From positions 1 to 64,000 of the forward strand of contig CAYOSF010000013.1 in assembly GCA_964406605.1 (NCBI GenBank): a DNA stretch of 64,000 nucleotides, given 5' to 3'. The position numbers and the translations under genes are program-made. Positions 25,813 to 34,770 of this stretch are shown piece by piece. The notes below the pieces were generated by a model. It saw only the letters and a list, made by a program, of their open reading frames with translations, was not told the origin of the DNA and did not search any database. Source of the stretch: CAYOSF01 sp964406605. Its GTDB lineage: Bacteria; Chloroflexota; Dehalococcoidia; DSTF01; RBG-16-68-14. How positions within the stretch are numbered: position 1 is the stretch's first letter; the number at the start of each line of letters is the position of its first letter.

Positions 25813-25946
25813 CGCATCGGCATTTCTCCGCGCTGAGTGGATGCGCGGCTCCCTTGCACGCCGAGATGATCTTGCCTCCGAAAGCATCCCAATGGTGCTA
25901 CATGACAGGCGCGCTGTCAACGTGGAGCGGGAAGCCCGACGCCGCC

Positions 25947-26888
25947 TCAGGACGGGCCGGGCCAGCGGTCCCGACGCAGGTCCGAGGTTCCCTGGAAGAG
26001 GGCGGCCGCATCGATAGGGGCGTCCGGCGGGTCTCCGCGAGACTCCCGGTATGCGCGCTCGACGTTGAAGAAGAGGCGCTCGGGCTCATCCCAGGCTTCG
26101 TAGGGACCGAGGTCGATCTTCCTGGCAGCCTCCGCGCTGGTTAGGCCCTCGTCGAAGCAGCTCTTCGCCTCTTTCCTGACGTGTTGCAGGTACTCCTTCA
26201 TCTCCCGAGCGCCTTCGATGCCGGTCACCGGGCCGTGACCGGGAACCACCACGTCGGGTTTCAGCGAGATGATGTGGTCGAGGGCCTCGATCCAGCGGGC
26301 GTAGGTACCTTCCCAGCCGATCGGAGTGCAAAGCCGGAAGACCACATCCCCGGCGAACACCACCCGTTCCTCCGGCAGGTGCACGATGATGTCGCTGTCG
26401 GTGTGTGCCGGGCCCACATAGATCAGCTCCACAGGAGTGCCGTCGAGGTCGATGTCGAGCCGGTCGTCGAACAAGATCGCGGGAGGCGTCAGCTCGATGC
26501 CCGAGAAGTCCCACGACGCCAAGGCACGGCTGAGCCTGGCGAGGGCGGGCCGGCCGGAGGCATCCGCGGTCTTGACCGCCTGCAGGGCGGCTGGGTTCTC
26601 CTTCGAGAACGACTCGGCGCAGCGGCGATGCCCGATGATCTCGGCCTGCGGAAAGAGCTGGTTCCCCCAGCAGTGGTCGCCGTTGTAGTGCGTGTTCACC
26701 ACCCGCCTCGACGGCGCGGCCCAGACCTTCGAGTAGTGCCCGATCATCTCGCGGGTGTGAGGCAGGTCCCAGAAGGTATCCACGACGAGGCCGCTGCCTC
26801 GGTTGATGAGCCCGGAGTTGCTGTAGCCCAGCCCCGGCTCCTCCTGGAGGCAGGCGAACACCTGCGGTGCGATCTCCTCGAGTCTCAT
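25947..26888 (-). CDS. Metallo-beta-lactamase-fold hydrolase (variant motif)
   Basis: This 313-residue MBL-fold protein has the primary metal motif THYNGDHCWGN, in which the second His of HxHxDH is Asn. Later motifs are present: GPAHTDSDIIVHLP, FAGDVVF and PGHGPVTG. The layout resembles the quinoprotein-relay-associated and SoxH-like MBL group more than RNase Z. An active dinuclear site is uncertain because of the His-to-Asn change. A TAGAAT box at 26898-26903 overlaps the upstream gene's stop and lies nine bases before the ATG, so it may have its own promoter with almost no leader. Confidence 0.78.
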   Translation of the reverse strand: MRLEEIAPQVFACLQEEPGLGYSNSGLINRGSGLVVDTFWDLPHTREMIGHYSKVWAAPSRRVVNTHYNGDHCWGNQLFPQAEIIGHRRCAESFSKENPAALQAVKTADASGRPALARLSRALASWDFSGIELTPPAILFDDRLDIDLDGTPVELIYVGPAHTDSDIIVHLPEERVVFAGDVVFRLCTPIGWEGTYARWIEALDHIISLKPDVVVPGHGPVTGIEGAREMKEYLQHVRKEAKSCFDEGLTSAEAARKIDLGPYEAWDEPERLFFNVERAYRESRGDPPDAPIDAAALFQGTSDLRRDRWPGPS

Positions 26889-26900
26889 GGCAACCTCATT

Positions 26901-27290
26901 CTAGTGCACCTGCCAGAAGATGCCTACAGCGCCCAGGTGCCGTCCTCCCTCCCCCTCTATCGGGAAGGCCGTCAACTCCACCAGCCTCCAGACGCCATCG
27001 AGTCCCCTTCCCCGGAACCGCAAGTGGGACGGCCGGCGTTCCCTGATGGCAATGGCGAGGGGGAGATCGTCGGTCTCCAGAGGCGAGCCATCCTCCGCGG
27101 TCGTCTGGAAGATGCTGGTCAACTCCTCGACCGGCATCTCACCGGCCTCTGCGAATCGCCTGCCCAGAAGGGGTTCGGCGGCCTCGTTGTAGTAAAGAAG
27201 GCTGCCGTCTTCGCCCATCACCCAGATCGGCATGGCCAGGTAGCTAGCGCATTGTCGCAGCAGAATCAGCTCGATTGGCTCCTGGGGCAT
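26901..27290 (-). CDS. Single-domain PAS protein, paralogue
   Basis: This 129-residue lone PAS protein is closely similar to the 17947-18342 product. Both share IELILLRQCAS, PIW-MG, LLYYNE-AEP-LGRRF, FQTTAEDGSPL and TAFPIEG, which run nearly without gaps. It has no output domain. It sits 12 bp before the MBL gene on the same strand and is probably expressed with it. Confidence 0.8.
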   Translation of the reverse strand: MPQEPIELILLRQCASYLAMPIWVMGEDGSLLYYNEAAEPLLGRRFAEAGEMPVEELTSIFQTTAEDGSPLETDDLPLAIAIRERRPSHLRFRGRGLDGVWRLVELTAFPIEGEGGRHLGAVGIFWQVH

Positions 27291-27326
27291 GAGCCTACGT
27301 TCTCCCCACAGTCCCGATCGCGACAG

Positions 27327-28562
27327 CTAGAAGACTTCAGGGCACCAGGGCAGCGGGTCCCAGGCGAACATCGCGTCGGCCCGCCTCAGCGCCTCGGCGT
27401 CACCCTGTACCCTGCCGGCCCGACGGAGGGTCTGAAGACGCGTCCCGCCCAGGTAGACCGAACCCAGGTCGGCGGCGCTCAGCACGATGTCCGGCTCCGC
27501 GTCGGACCGGCGGCAGCTCGCCCCGTCGGGGCCGGCCTCCAGCTCGTAGCGACCTTCGTTCCAGGGACAGAACCCGTCCCTGACCTCCAGGACCAGCCTC
27601 CCGGACGCTCCGTAGCGGCGCCCCTCCAATGCGGGCGCGACATCGACGATGCGGAGCCAGAGCGAGTCCCACGGCCGCCTCAGGAGGCGGCGCGGGTCGG
27701 CCAGCATCCAGGGAAGCGGCTCGTCGACCGGGCGCTGGTATGCCTCGATCGTCACGATGAGGTCCACGCCGAAGAGGTAGCTCCAGAGAGCGGTGCAGGC
27801 CGCGTCCGTCGCGGGCATGAGCTCGAGGACGAGGAGGGTTCCATTGGGCGAGCCGGCCTCCTGCTCCTGCCTGACACGATAGCGGGCGTAACCCAGCGGC
27901 CGTCCATCCTCCTCATACTGGACGTAGAAACTGCCGGAGGAACGGCCCGACCGCCCGGTTGACGCGCGGAGAGTATGATACTTCCACCAGGACTCGTTCC
28001 GCGAGAACATGCCGGGGCGCGTTGGCAGCACCCGGTCGTATACTACCGGCCAGCTTTGGAGCGCCTCCTCCCTCGACACCAGCCGCGTGCGGCCGCACGG
28101 TGAGACGCCGCAGGCGAGCTTCGTTCGCAGCCGCTCGATGCGCAGCTCAACGCCCTCCGCCGCCGGGCCGTAGCCGTAGCGGTCGTAGATGACGCTCTCA
28201 CTGGCCCACAGGCCAGCGAGCGGCTCTCCCCTCTCGTGCACGTCATCCAGTTGCCTGCGCATCATCTGCGTCAGCACACCGCGACGGCGGTGGGTGGGCT
28301 TCACCGAGACCCAGGTGACACCGGCCATCGGAAGCATCGCGCCCGGGACCGTAAGGGTGTAGGAGAAGACGCCGGCCGTCCCGACGATCTCGGCATCATC
28401 GAACACTGCGACCGTGCGGTCGAGTTCGCCCACACCGCGCCACTGCTCAAGGATCTCGGCGCTGACGTCGAAGCCGAAGGCGGTCCCCATCGCCGCCGTG
28501 AACGCCTCCAGCTCTTCTGGCTCGATGGCACGGATTTCGTCGCCCAAGAGAAGCCTCCCCAC
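27327..28562 (-). CDS. Eis-type acetyltransferase
   Basis: The 411-residue protein follows the Eis (enhanced intracellular survival) architecture: an N-terminal GNAT domain, a second GNAT-like domain and a C-terminal sterol-carrier-like domain. The acetyl-CoA site VTWVSVKPTHRRRGVLTQMM is near 80. WASESVIYDRYGYGPA corresponds to the family's active-site Tyr region, and the chain ends in a free Phe carboxylate, which Eis uses as a base. The start is GTG 28562 without a clear ribosome site. Eis enzymes acetylate amines such as aminoglycosides or lysines; the natural substrate here is unknown. Confidence 0.82.
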   Translation of the reverse strand: MGRLLLGDEIRAIEPEELEAFTAAMGTAFGFDVSAEILEQWRGVGELDRTVAVFDDAEIVGTAGVFSYTLTVPGAMLPMAGVTWVSVKPTHRRRGVLTQMMRRQLDDVHERGEPLAGLWASESVIYDRYGYGPAAEGVELRIERLRTKLACGVSPCGRTRLVSREEALQSWPVVYDRVLPTRPGMFSRNESWWKYHTLRASTGRSGRSSGSFYVQYEEDGRPLGYARYRVRQEQEAGSPNGTLLVLELMPATDAACTALWSYLFGVDLIVTIEAYQRPVDEPLPWMLADPRRLLRRPWDSLWLRIVDVAPALEGRRYGASGRLVLEVRDGFCPWNEGRYELEAGPDGASCRRSDAEPDIVLSAADLGSVYLGGTRLQTLRRAGRVQGDAEALRRADAMFAWDPLPWCPEVF

Positions 28563-28712
28563 GTGCAGAGATACGCCTGAGCATCATACCACGGGTATCG
28601 TGCTGCCGCCGCTGCGGCGGCGACATGTCCGCTCGACATAGGGTAGAATGGTGGGCACGGTAGCGCGGGGTGGGTGAGGCCGCCGGTGGATCGTCACCGG
28701 AGGAGATGTGCG

Positions 28713-29576
28713 GTGCGCTACTGTCGTGCGTTGAGGCCGCGTCAGCCCAAGCTTGGCGGCAGAGGGGCGCTGGTACTTGTTGCGCTTGCGGGCCTCGTGC
28801 TACTTGGACACGCTCAGGCGGGCGAGCCGGCAGACTTCCCCAATCTGATATTCCCGTTCCCTTCCGGTCAGGAGTGGCGAATCACCTGCGCGTATGCCGA
28901 CGGCGCCGGCTGCGAGCACGCGGACGACCAGTGGAATCGATACGCACTGGACTTCCAGCGTGTCGGCGGGGCGAGCGCGACCGAAGGGCAGCCGGTGAGG
29001 GCGGCGGCATCGGGAAGGGTTACAGTCGCCGAGTGGGGAGGAGGCAACAGCTTCGGCTGGTACGTCAAGATCGACCACGGCGCCGGCTACGAAACGGTCT
29101 ACGGGCACATGCAGCCCACGTTGGAGGTGTCGGCCGGAGAACGGGTGACCCAGGGGCAGGTGATCGGCTATACGAGCTGCACGGGCCGCTGCACGGGCCC
29201 GCATATCCATTTCGTGCTCTGGCTGAACGGGAGCAGCGTCCCGCCCGAGCCGATGTGCGGGCTGACCGGCTTCGACGACGGCCAGATACACACGAACTGC
29301 ACGCCGCAGTCCGCGACCCCAACGGTCACCCCACCTCAGACACCACAAACACCGACGGCGACGGCGCCCCGGCCACCAGGCGACGGCAACTGCGACAATG
29401 CCGTGAACAGCCTGGACGCCGTGCTCATCCTGCAGCTCGACGCGGGCTTCGCCCAATCGGTGCCGTGTCCTGAGAGCGCCGACGCCAACGGAGACGGCGC
29501 TTTGAACCCCATAGACGCCGCGCTCATCCTGCAGCTCGACGCGGGCCTCATCGAGAGCCCAAGGCCCAGCACGTAG
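28713..29576 (+). CDS. Secreted M23 peptidase with C-terminal type I dockerin
   Basis: The start GTG 28713 has a fine ribosome site (GGAGGAG, seven bases away); an upstream GTG at 28674 does not. The 287-residue product has a signal peptide (GALVLVALAGLVLLGHAQA) and an M23 domain with HADDQWNRYALDFQR, a YGHM segment and HIHF. A Thr/Pro linker follows, then a two-repeat dockerin: NCDNAVNSLDAVLILQLDAG and ANGDGALNPIDAALILQLDAG. The enzyme would cut cell-wall peptides outside the cell. The dockerin could attach it to a cohesin such as the one encoded at 56636-57340. Confidence 0.82.
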   Translation: MRYCRALRPRQPKLGGRGALVLVALAGLVLLGHAQAGEPADFPNLIFPFPSGQEWRITCAYADGAGCEHADDQWNRYALDFQRVGGASATEGQPVRAAASGRVTVAEWGGGNSFGWYVKIDHGAGYETVYGHMQPTLEVSAGERVTQGQVIGYTSCTGRCTGPHIHFVLWLNGSSVPPEPMCGLTGFDDGQIHTNCTPQSATPTVTPPQTPQTPTATAPRPPGDGNCDNAVNSLDAVLILQLDAGFAQSVPCPESADANGDGALNPIDAALILQLDAGLIESPRPST

Positions 29577-30116
29577 TACCCGACCACACGACCGCGATCT
29601 CCGCCCTTGCCGGCGCGCGTGTTGGTTCTCTCATCCCGACCCGCTCCGCAGCACCACCCGATCGATGCATCGCGCTCCGCTAAGGATATGCGGCCCGACG
29701 GCCGATTACCTAGATGAATGGCACCGGAGAGCCAACTACCGTGACGTTTGGGAGACTTCTGCTCGCGTTATTCAAGGTGCGGTCCTGGCCGCGTCCGCTG
29801 TTGCGCGTCCTGCCCGCATCCTGGCGCGAGAGTCTCAAGCCCGGCCGGCTCCAGGCTCACGAAGTGCGGTTCGGCTAAGCAAGTCGCGCCGCGCCGTCAC
29901 CCGCATTCGCCCGAGTGCCCGTGTGCCGAGGCGGCGGCAGAGGAGCCGCTTGCTCGAGCGCTCCCTCAACGAGGACGAACCCCGTCGGCTCCCCTTCCGC
30001 TCCGTCTGCGGCGCTGGTACCACAGGACAGGAAACGGCTGCGGGCAATAGAAGCGCTCGTCGCACGCTCTGAGGCCGAACCAGAAACAGTCACCGGGCAC
30101 TGAAGGAAGACGACCG
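29577..30116. other. 540-bp intergenic region without a convincing gene
   Basis: A 54-codon frame (29714-29878) and a few overlapping longer frames exist, but none has a ribosome site, recognisable domain or normal codon pattern. I see no hairpin terminator or strong promoter apart from a GAAGGAAG ribosome site belonging to the next gene. It may hold decayed coding sequence. Confidence 0.5.
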
Positions 30117-30902
30117 ATGAGACCACATCACCAGAAAGCGATACAGAAGCTGGCCGACCACTTCTCGAAGGAGGAGGGGTACCTGGCCGTGATCGTCGGC
30201 GGGTCGGTCGCAAAAGGCGTTGAGACAGAGTACGCGGACATCGACGTGATGCTGGTGGTCAGCGATGAGCTGTACGAGAAACGCAGGAAGGAGAACTCAC
30301 TGTTCTACTTCTCAACGGACTTCTGTGACTACCCCGGCGGCTACGTCGACGGCAAGATCGTCAACCTGCACTATCTAGAGGCGGCCGCCGAGCGGGGAAA
30401 CGAGGTCACCAGGGCGGCGTTCGAAGGAGCATTTGCCGCCTACTCGGAGATCCCGGGCCTCGACGATCTGCTGACCAGGGCAGCCATGTATCAAACAGAG
30501 GAGCAACACGAGAAGATACGCGCCTTCTACGCCCAGTTCGAGTGCGCACACTGGTACTTCGGAGAGGCGCTGCGCAGGGATGACAAGTATCTGCGGAGCC
30601 ATGCCGTCTCAAGCCTGATCCTGTACGGGGGAAGGCTGATCTTGGCACACAACGAGATCCTGTACCCCTATCACAAGCTGTTCATGGGGGCACTCGAGAG
30701 GGCCCCGAGCAAGCCGGAGGGCCTGATGGACCTGATCGACGCGCTGCTAGACGAGCCCAACGCCGAGAACGCCAAGGCCTTCCACGACGCGGTGGCGGGC
30801 TTCCGGCAGTGGAACGATCCGCCGGAGCTCTGGAGCGTTCGATTCATGAAGGACACGGAGCTGGCGTGGCTGGACAACAGGGCCTACGTGGGGGATATCT
30901 GA
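30117..30902 (+). CDS. Nucleotidyltransferase-fold protein
   Basis: The 261-residue protein begins with a Pol-beta-type nucleotidyltransferase core: AVIVGGSVAKGVETEYADIDVMLVV, giving the GS motif and a DxD metal pair. The helical C-terminal half resembles the kanamycin nucleotidyltransferase or HEPN-like partner domain. It could transfer a nucleotide to a small molecule or protein. There is no antitoxin-like partner beside it, so a toxin-antitoxin role is not supported. The ribosome site GAAGGAAG lies upstream of the ATG. Confidence 0.72.
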   Translation: MRPHHQKAIQKLADHFSKEEGYLAVIVGGSVAKGVETEYADIDVMLVVSDELYEKRRKENSLFYFSTDFCDYPGGYVDGKIVNLHYLEAAAERGNEVTRAAFEGAFAAYSEIPGLDDLLTRAAMYQTEEQHEKIRAFYAQFECAHWYFGEALRRDDKYLRSHAVSSLILYGGRLILAHNEILYPYHKLFMGALERAPSKPEGLMDLIDALLDEPNAENAKAFHDAVAGFRQWNDPPELWSVRFMKDTELAWLDNRAYVGDI

Positions 30903-31010
30903 GAGGCCGGGACGCACGACGCCGGGGCCGAGTCCTGAGACAGGGCGCGGCTACCTGGAGCAACAAGACACTGCGAATCGCCAAGCTCCTGGCCATGCGC
31001 CAGAGACGGA

Positions 31011-31040
31011 GGTGCGGCCCGCTTGACCGCGGGCCGCACC
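31011..31040. terminator. Hairpin between convergent genes
   Basis: A perfect 12-bp GC-rich stem (GGTGCGGCCCGC at 31011-31022, complement at 31029-31040) with a 6-base loop lies between the nucleotidyltransferase and the SDR gene. Neither side has a good T run, so termination strength is uncertain. Confidence 0.6.
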
Positions 31041-31117
31041 AGATCATCAGACTAGGGTCGCACGCGCCGGGCTAGTAGCGGGCACGCACGGCACAGGCCG
31101 GCTTGCTTCGTAGGCTC

Positions 31118-31987
31118 TTACGCCTCCGGGACCAGGATCTCCTTGATGCGGTCCGCGATCTCCTGAGGCGTCCAGAGGCCGTCGGCCTTCGTCGCGCCGG
31201 GAGCGGTGACCATCTTCATCTCGGCGATACGCCCCCCACCGACGTTGAACGTCTTGCCGCTCAAGCCCTTTGAGAGGTCGCTTGCGAGGAACACGACCAG
31301 CGGGGAGACGAGCTTCGGGTCCATCCGCGCCTGCGACTCCTCGGCCTGGAACGGCGCAAGGTCCGAGGTCATCCGAGTGAAGGCTACGGGCGCCAGGGTG
31401 AAGACGCGGACCACCGGGTCGGGCTGCCCTCGGCGGTACCCTTCGATGGCCAGCACGTTCCCGAAGCCCCAGATCCCGCCCTTGGCGGCGCCGTAGTTGG
31501 CCTGGCCGAAGTTGCCGTTCAGGCCGGACGTGGAAGAGGTGTTGATGATCACGCCGCTTCCGCGCTGCCTCATGTGCGGGAAGACAACCCGAGTCACACA
31601 GAACGTGCCCCGTAGGTGAACGGTGTTGACGAGGTCCCACTCTTCCTCGCTCATGTTGTGGAACGCCCGGTCACGCAGGATGCCCGCGTTGTTCACGAGG
31701 ATGTCGACCTGCTCGAAGGCGTCGATCGCAGTCTTCATGATGCTCTCGGCGCCCTGTATCGTGGCGACGCTGTCGTAGTTCGCCACGGCCTCTCCGCCCG
31801 CGGCTTTGATCTTCTCGACAACGCCGTCGGCCATCGCCGTGCCGGCGCCGGCACCGTCGCGGGTGCCGCCCAGGTCGTTCACGACGACCTTCGCGCCCTC
31901 TGCCGCAAGTGCTAAGGCGTGCTGCTCTCCCAGACCGCCACCGGCCCCAGTCACGATCGCCACGCGTCCTTTCAGTAGGTCTCCCAT
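31118..31987 (-). CDS. SDR-family 3-hydroxyacyl-CoA dehydrogenase-like protein
   Basis: This 289-residue SDR starts at ATG 31987 with an AAGGAGG site; the longer frame to 32203 is spurious. It has TGAGGGLGEQHALALAAEGA for NAD binding, a 'VVNDLGG' stretch with an Asp after beta-2 favouring NAD, NNAGILRD, a catalytic Ser in INTSSTSG, and YGAAKGG. The pattern is that of the peroxisomal multifunctional enzyme 2 / HSD17B4 group, which oxidises 3-hydroxyacyl-CoA. It is divergent from the two-subunit CoA-transferase genes. Confidence 0.82.
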   Translation of the reverse strand: MGDLLKGRVAIVTGAGGGLGEQHALALAAEGAKVVVNDLGGTRDGAGAGTAMADGVVEKIKAAGGEAVANYDSVATIQGAESIMKTAIDAFEQVDILVNNAGILRDRAFHNMSEEEWDLVNTVHLRGTFCVTRVVFPHMRQRGSGVIINTSSTSGLNGNFGQANYGAAKGGIWGFGNVLAIEGYRRGQPDPVVRVFTLAPVAFTRMTSDLAPFQAEESQARMDPKLVSPLVVFLASDLSKGLSGKTFNVGGGRIAEMKMVTAPGATKADGLWTPQEIADRIKEILVPEA

Positions 31988-32247
31988 GAGAAGCGTCCTC
32001 CTTCTATGTCTCCAAGTGCCTACCGTTGTTCGTTGTGCGCTGCTAGTGTACAGCGTCTTTTCGTTATTGTCATGTCGCCCTGGATGCCGGGCGAACAGCC
32101 GTTCGTTGCCGCCGCCCACCAAGCACCATCCGCTCACCAGCCGCGCCGCCTTCTTGCCTGCGCCAGCGGTCGCGTTGACAGGGCAGGGAGCTTCGTGCAT
32201 CATGGGGTGCGCTCCTGCCTCGGGTCGCCGCCGAGGAGGCCTGCGAT

Positions 32248-33489
32248 ATGCTCAGTCCCTATCGAGTCCTAGACCTCACCAACGAACGAGGCCTTCTCTG
32301 CGGCCAGATCCTGGGCGATCTCGGCGCGGACGTGATCAAGGTGGAACCCCCCGGCGGATCGCCCGCCCGGGAGATCGGCCCGTTCTACGAGGACGAGCCG
32401 CACCCGGACCGGTCGCTGTACTGGTGGGCATACAATCGCAACAAGCGCGCCATCACGCTCGACATCGACGCGGCTGAGGGCAGGGACCTGCTCCGCCGTC
32501 TGGTCGAGGGCGCTCATTTCTTCGTCGAGTCCGGCATGCCCGGGTTCCTTGCGGCGCGCGGCCTTGGATACGAAGACCTGGCCGCGATCAACCCTGGGCT
32601 GGTGTACGTCTCGATCACGCCGTTCGGCCAGGACGGCCCGAAGGCCGGCTACGCCGAGAGCGACCTCATCATCATCGCGGCCGGCGGCCCCCTCATGCTC
32701 ACCGGCGATCACGACCGACCGCCGGTGCGCGTGAGCTTGCGGCAAGCGTATGAGCACGCGGGCGCCGAGGCGGCGGTTGCGGCGCTCATCGCTCACCACG
32801 AGCGCCAGCGATCGGGTCGGGGACAGCACGTCGACGTCTCGGCCCAGCAGGCCGTGGCCCAGGCGACCCAGTCGCGCATCCTCGACGACACCATCGGCGA
32901 TAACGAAACCCAACGATTCTCGGGCGGCCTCAGGGTGGGCCCCTTCCATATCCGCATGATCTGGCCGGCGAAGGACGGCTACGTCGCCACCGTCTTTCTC
33001 GCCGGATCAGCCATCGGCCCGTTCACGCGCAGGCTGATGGAGTACGTGTGCGAGGAGGGCTTCTGCGACGAGGCCACCCGCGACAAGGACTGGATCAGGT
33101 ACGATGCCCTGCTGCTGACCGGCGAGGAGCCTCCCGAGGAGTACGAGCGGGTGAAGTCGTTGGTCGAGGAGTTCACCAAGACCAAGACCAAAGCCGAGCT
33201 GCTCCAGCTGGCCATGGATCGCGGGTTTCTGATCGGCCCGATCACAACGGTCGAGGACGTAGCGAACAGCGAGCAACTCACCGCCCGGGAGTACTGGAGG
33301 ACTCTGGAGCACCCGGACCTGGGCCGCAGCGTCCGCTACCCCGGGCCCTTCGCCAAGTTCAGCGCGACACCGATCGGCTATCGGTACCGGCCGCCTACGG
33401 TCGGCGAGCACAACAAAGAGATCTACCTCGACGAGCTCGGCCTGACGGAGCGGGAGTTCGGCGAGCTGGAGGCCACGGGGGTGGTCTAG
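32248..33489 (+). CDS. CaiB/BaiF CoA-transferase, non-catalytic-type subunit (pair 1)
   Basis: This 413-residue family III CoA-transferase fold has GQILGDLGADVIKVEPPGG and NKRAITLDID. Counting back from the conserved SGRGQ, the catalytic Asp position holds Tyr (LRQAYEH), so this chain should not form the aspartyl-CoA intermediate. Its stop overlaps the next gene's GTG by one base. The two chains probably form a heteromer, as in succinyl-CoA:benzylsuccinate CoA-transferase. The organisation and the Tyr substitution are repeated at 59178-60479. Confidence 0.85.
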   Translation: MLSPYRVLDLTNERGLLCGQILGDLGADVIKVEPPGGSPAREIGPFYEDEPHPDRSLYWWAYNRNKRAITLDIDAAEGRDLLRRLVEGAHFFVESGMPGFLAARGLGYEDLAAINPGLVYVSITPFGQDGPKAGYAESDLIIIAAGGPLMLTGDHDRPPVRVSLRQAYEHAGAEAAVAALIAHHERQRSGRGQHVDVSAQQAVAQATQSRILDDTIGDNETQRFSGGLRVGPFHIRMIWPAKDGYVATVFLAGSAIGPFTRRLMEYVCEEGFCDEATRDKDWIRYDALLLTGEEPPEEYERVKSLVEEFTKTKTKAELLQLAMDRGFLIGPITTVEDVANSEQLTAREYWRTLEHPDLGRSVRYPGPFAKFSATPIGYRYRPPTVGEHNKEIYLDELGLTEREFGELEATGVV

Positions 33490-34706
33490 TGGCCGACGAC
33501 CTTCCGCTGGCAGATATCAAGGTGCTGGACCTGATGTGGGTGATGGCCGGACCCGCGGCAACGCGCGTCCTGGCGGACTACGGCGCGACCATCGTCCGGG
33601 TCGAATCGACGCGTCGGGTGGACGCCGGCCGCACCTTCGGGCCGTGGCAGAACGCCAACCTGGGACCGGAGAACTCAGGGTTCTTCCAAAACATGAACGC
33701 GGGCAAGCTGGAGATCACGCTTGACCTCGCCAAGAGCGAGGGACGCACCGTCTTCCTCGACCTCGTCCGCTGGGCGGACGTGGTGACCGAGTCGTTCTCG
33801 CCGAAGGCGATGCGCACGTGGGGGCTGGACTACGAGTCCTTGCGAAAGGTGAAGCCGGATATCATCATGCTCAGCACGTGCCTCATGGGACAGGACGGGC
33901 CGCTGTCGATGTACGCGGGCTTCGGCAACCTCGCCGCTGCCATGTCGGGGTTCTTCGATATCACCGGTTGGCCCGACCGCCCTCCGGCCGGGCCGTTCAG
34001 CGCCTACACGGACTACATCGCGCCGCGCTTCACGGCGGCCGCCATCCTGGCCGCGCTCGACCATCGCAGCCGCACCGGCGAGGGGCAGTACATCGATCAG
34101 TCGCAGGCAGAGTCGGCGCTGCACTTCCTCGGCCCGGCTATCCTGGACTACACGGCCAACGGACGGGTGGCAGGACGCATGGGGAACCGCGACTCGGAGA
34201 TGGCGCCCCACGGCGTGTACCCGGCAGCGGGAGAGGACCGCTGGGTGGCGATCGCCATCGCCGACGACGGCCAATGGCGGGCGCTCTGCGGCGTCATGGA
34301 GCGCCCCAACCTGTCCGACGATGAGCGCTTCGCCGGCCGCGACGCGCGCGTTGCCCACCAGGACGAGCTGGATACCATCGTCGCCGAGTGGACGGCGGCG
34401 ATCGACGCGCATGAGATCGAGAGCAGGCTCCAGGCACACGGCGTGCCCGCGAGCGTCGTGCAAAACAGCCGGGACCTCGGCCACGATCCCCAACTCATCC
34501 ACCGCGGACACTTCGTGCAGCTACCACACGAGGTCCACGGCACGGTCACGGTGGAGGGCTCGCGCTTCACGCTATCGAGGACGCCGGCGAGGATCGAACG
34601 CTCGGGACCGACGTTCGGGCGAGACAACCAATACGTCTTGGAGACGATCCTGGGGTACGGACCTGAGCGGGTGGCGGAGCTGGCGGCGGCGGGCGTCTTG
34701 GAATAG
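33489..34706 (+). CDS. CaiB/BaiF CoA-transferase, catalytic subunit (pair 1)
   Basis: The start is GTG 33489, inside the preceding stop (TAGTG); the upstream in-frame stretch from 33048 lies in another gene and is not coding. The 405-residue product has the class III fold (VMAGPAATRVLADYGATIVRVES) and an Asp in SAYTDYIAPR at the position of catalytic Asp169 of formyl-CoA transferase. It is therefore the active chain of the pair. The CoA donor and acceptor are unknown; the nearby amidohydrolase and SDR suggest an acid-degradation pathway. Confidence 0.87.
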   Translation: MADDLPLADIKVLDLMWVMAGPAATRVLADYGATIVRVESTRRVDAGRTFGPWQNANLGPENSGFFQNMNAGKLEITLDLAKSEGRTVFLDLVRWADVVTESFSPKAMRTWGLDYESLRKVKPDIIMLSTCLMGQDGPLSMYAGFGNLAAAMSGFFDITGWPDRPPAGPFSAYTDYIAPRFTAAAILAALDHRSRTGEGQYIDQSQAESALHFLGPAILDYTANGRVAGRMGNRDSEMAPHGVYPAAGEDRWVAIAIADDGQWRALCGVMERPNLSDDERFAGRDARVAHQDELDTIVAEWTAAIDAHEIESRLQAHGVPASVVQNSRDLGHDPQLIHRGHFVQLPHEVHGTVTVEGSRFTLSRTPARIERSGPTFGRDNQYVLETILGYGPERVAELAAAGVLE

Positions 34707-34770
34707 GAGCGGAAGAAGGAGCCTCGATGGCCCGGCTCTCGGCACGAGGAACTGATGCAAAGGAAACCCG

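Noticed and set aside
29714..29878. 54-codon frame in the 540-bp gap
   Set aside because: There is no ribosome site and no similarity that I recognise; it could be decayed sequence but cannot be supported as a gene.
30117..30902. Toxin-antitoxin (MNT/HEPN) pair
   Set aside because: Only one gene is present, of 261 residues, with no small partner on either side.
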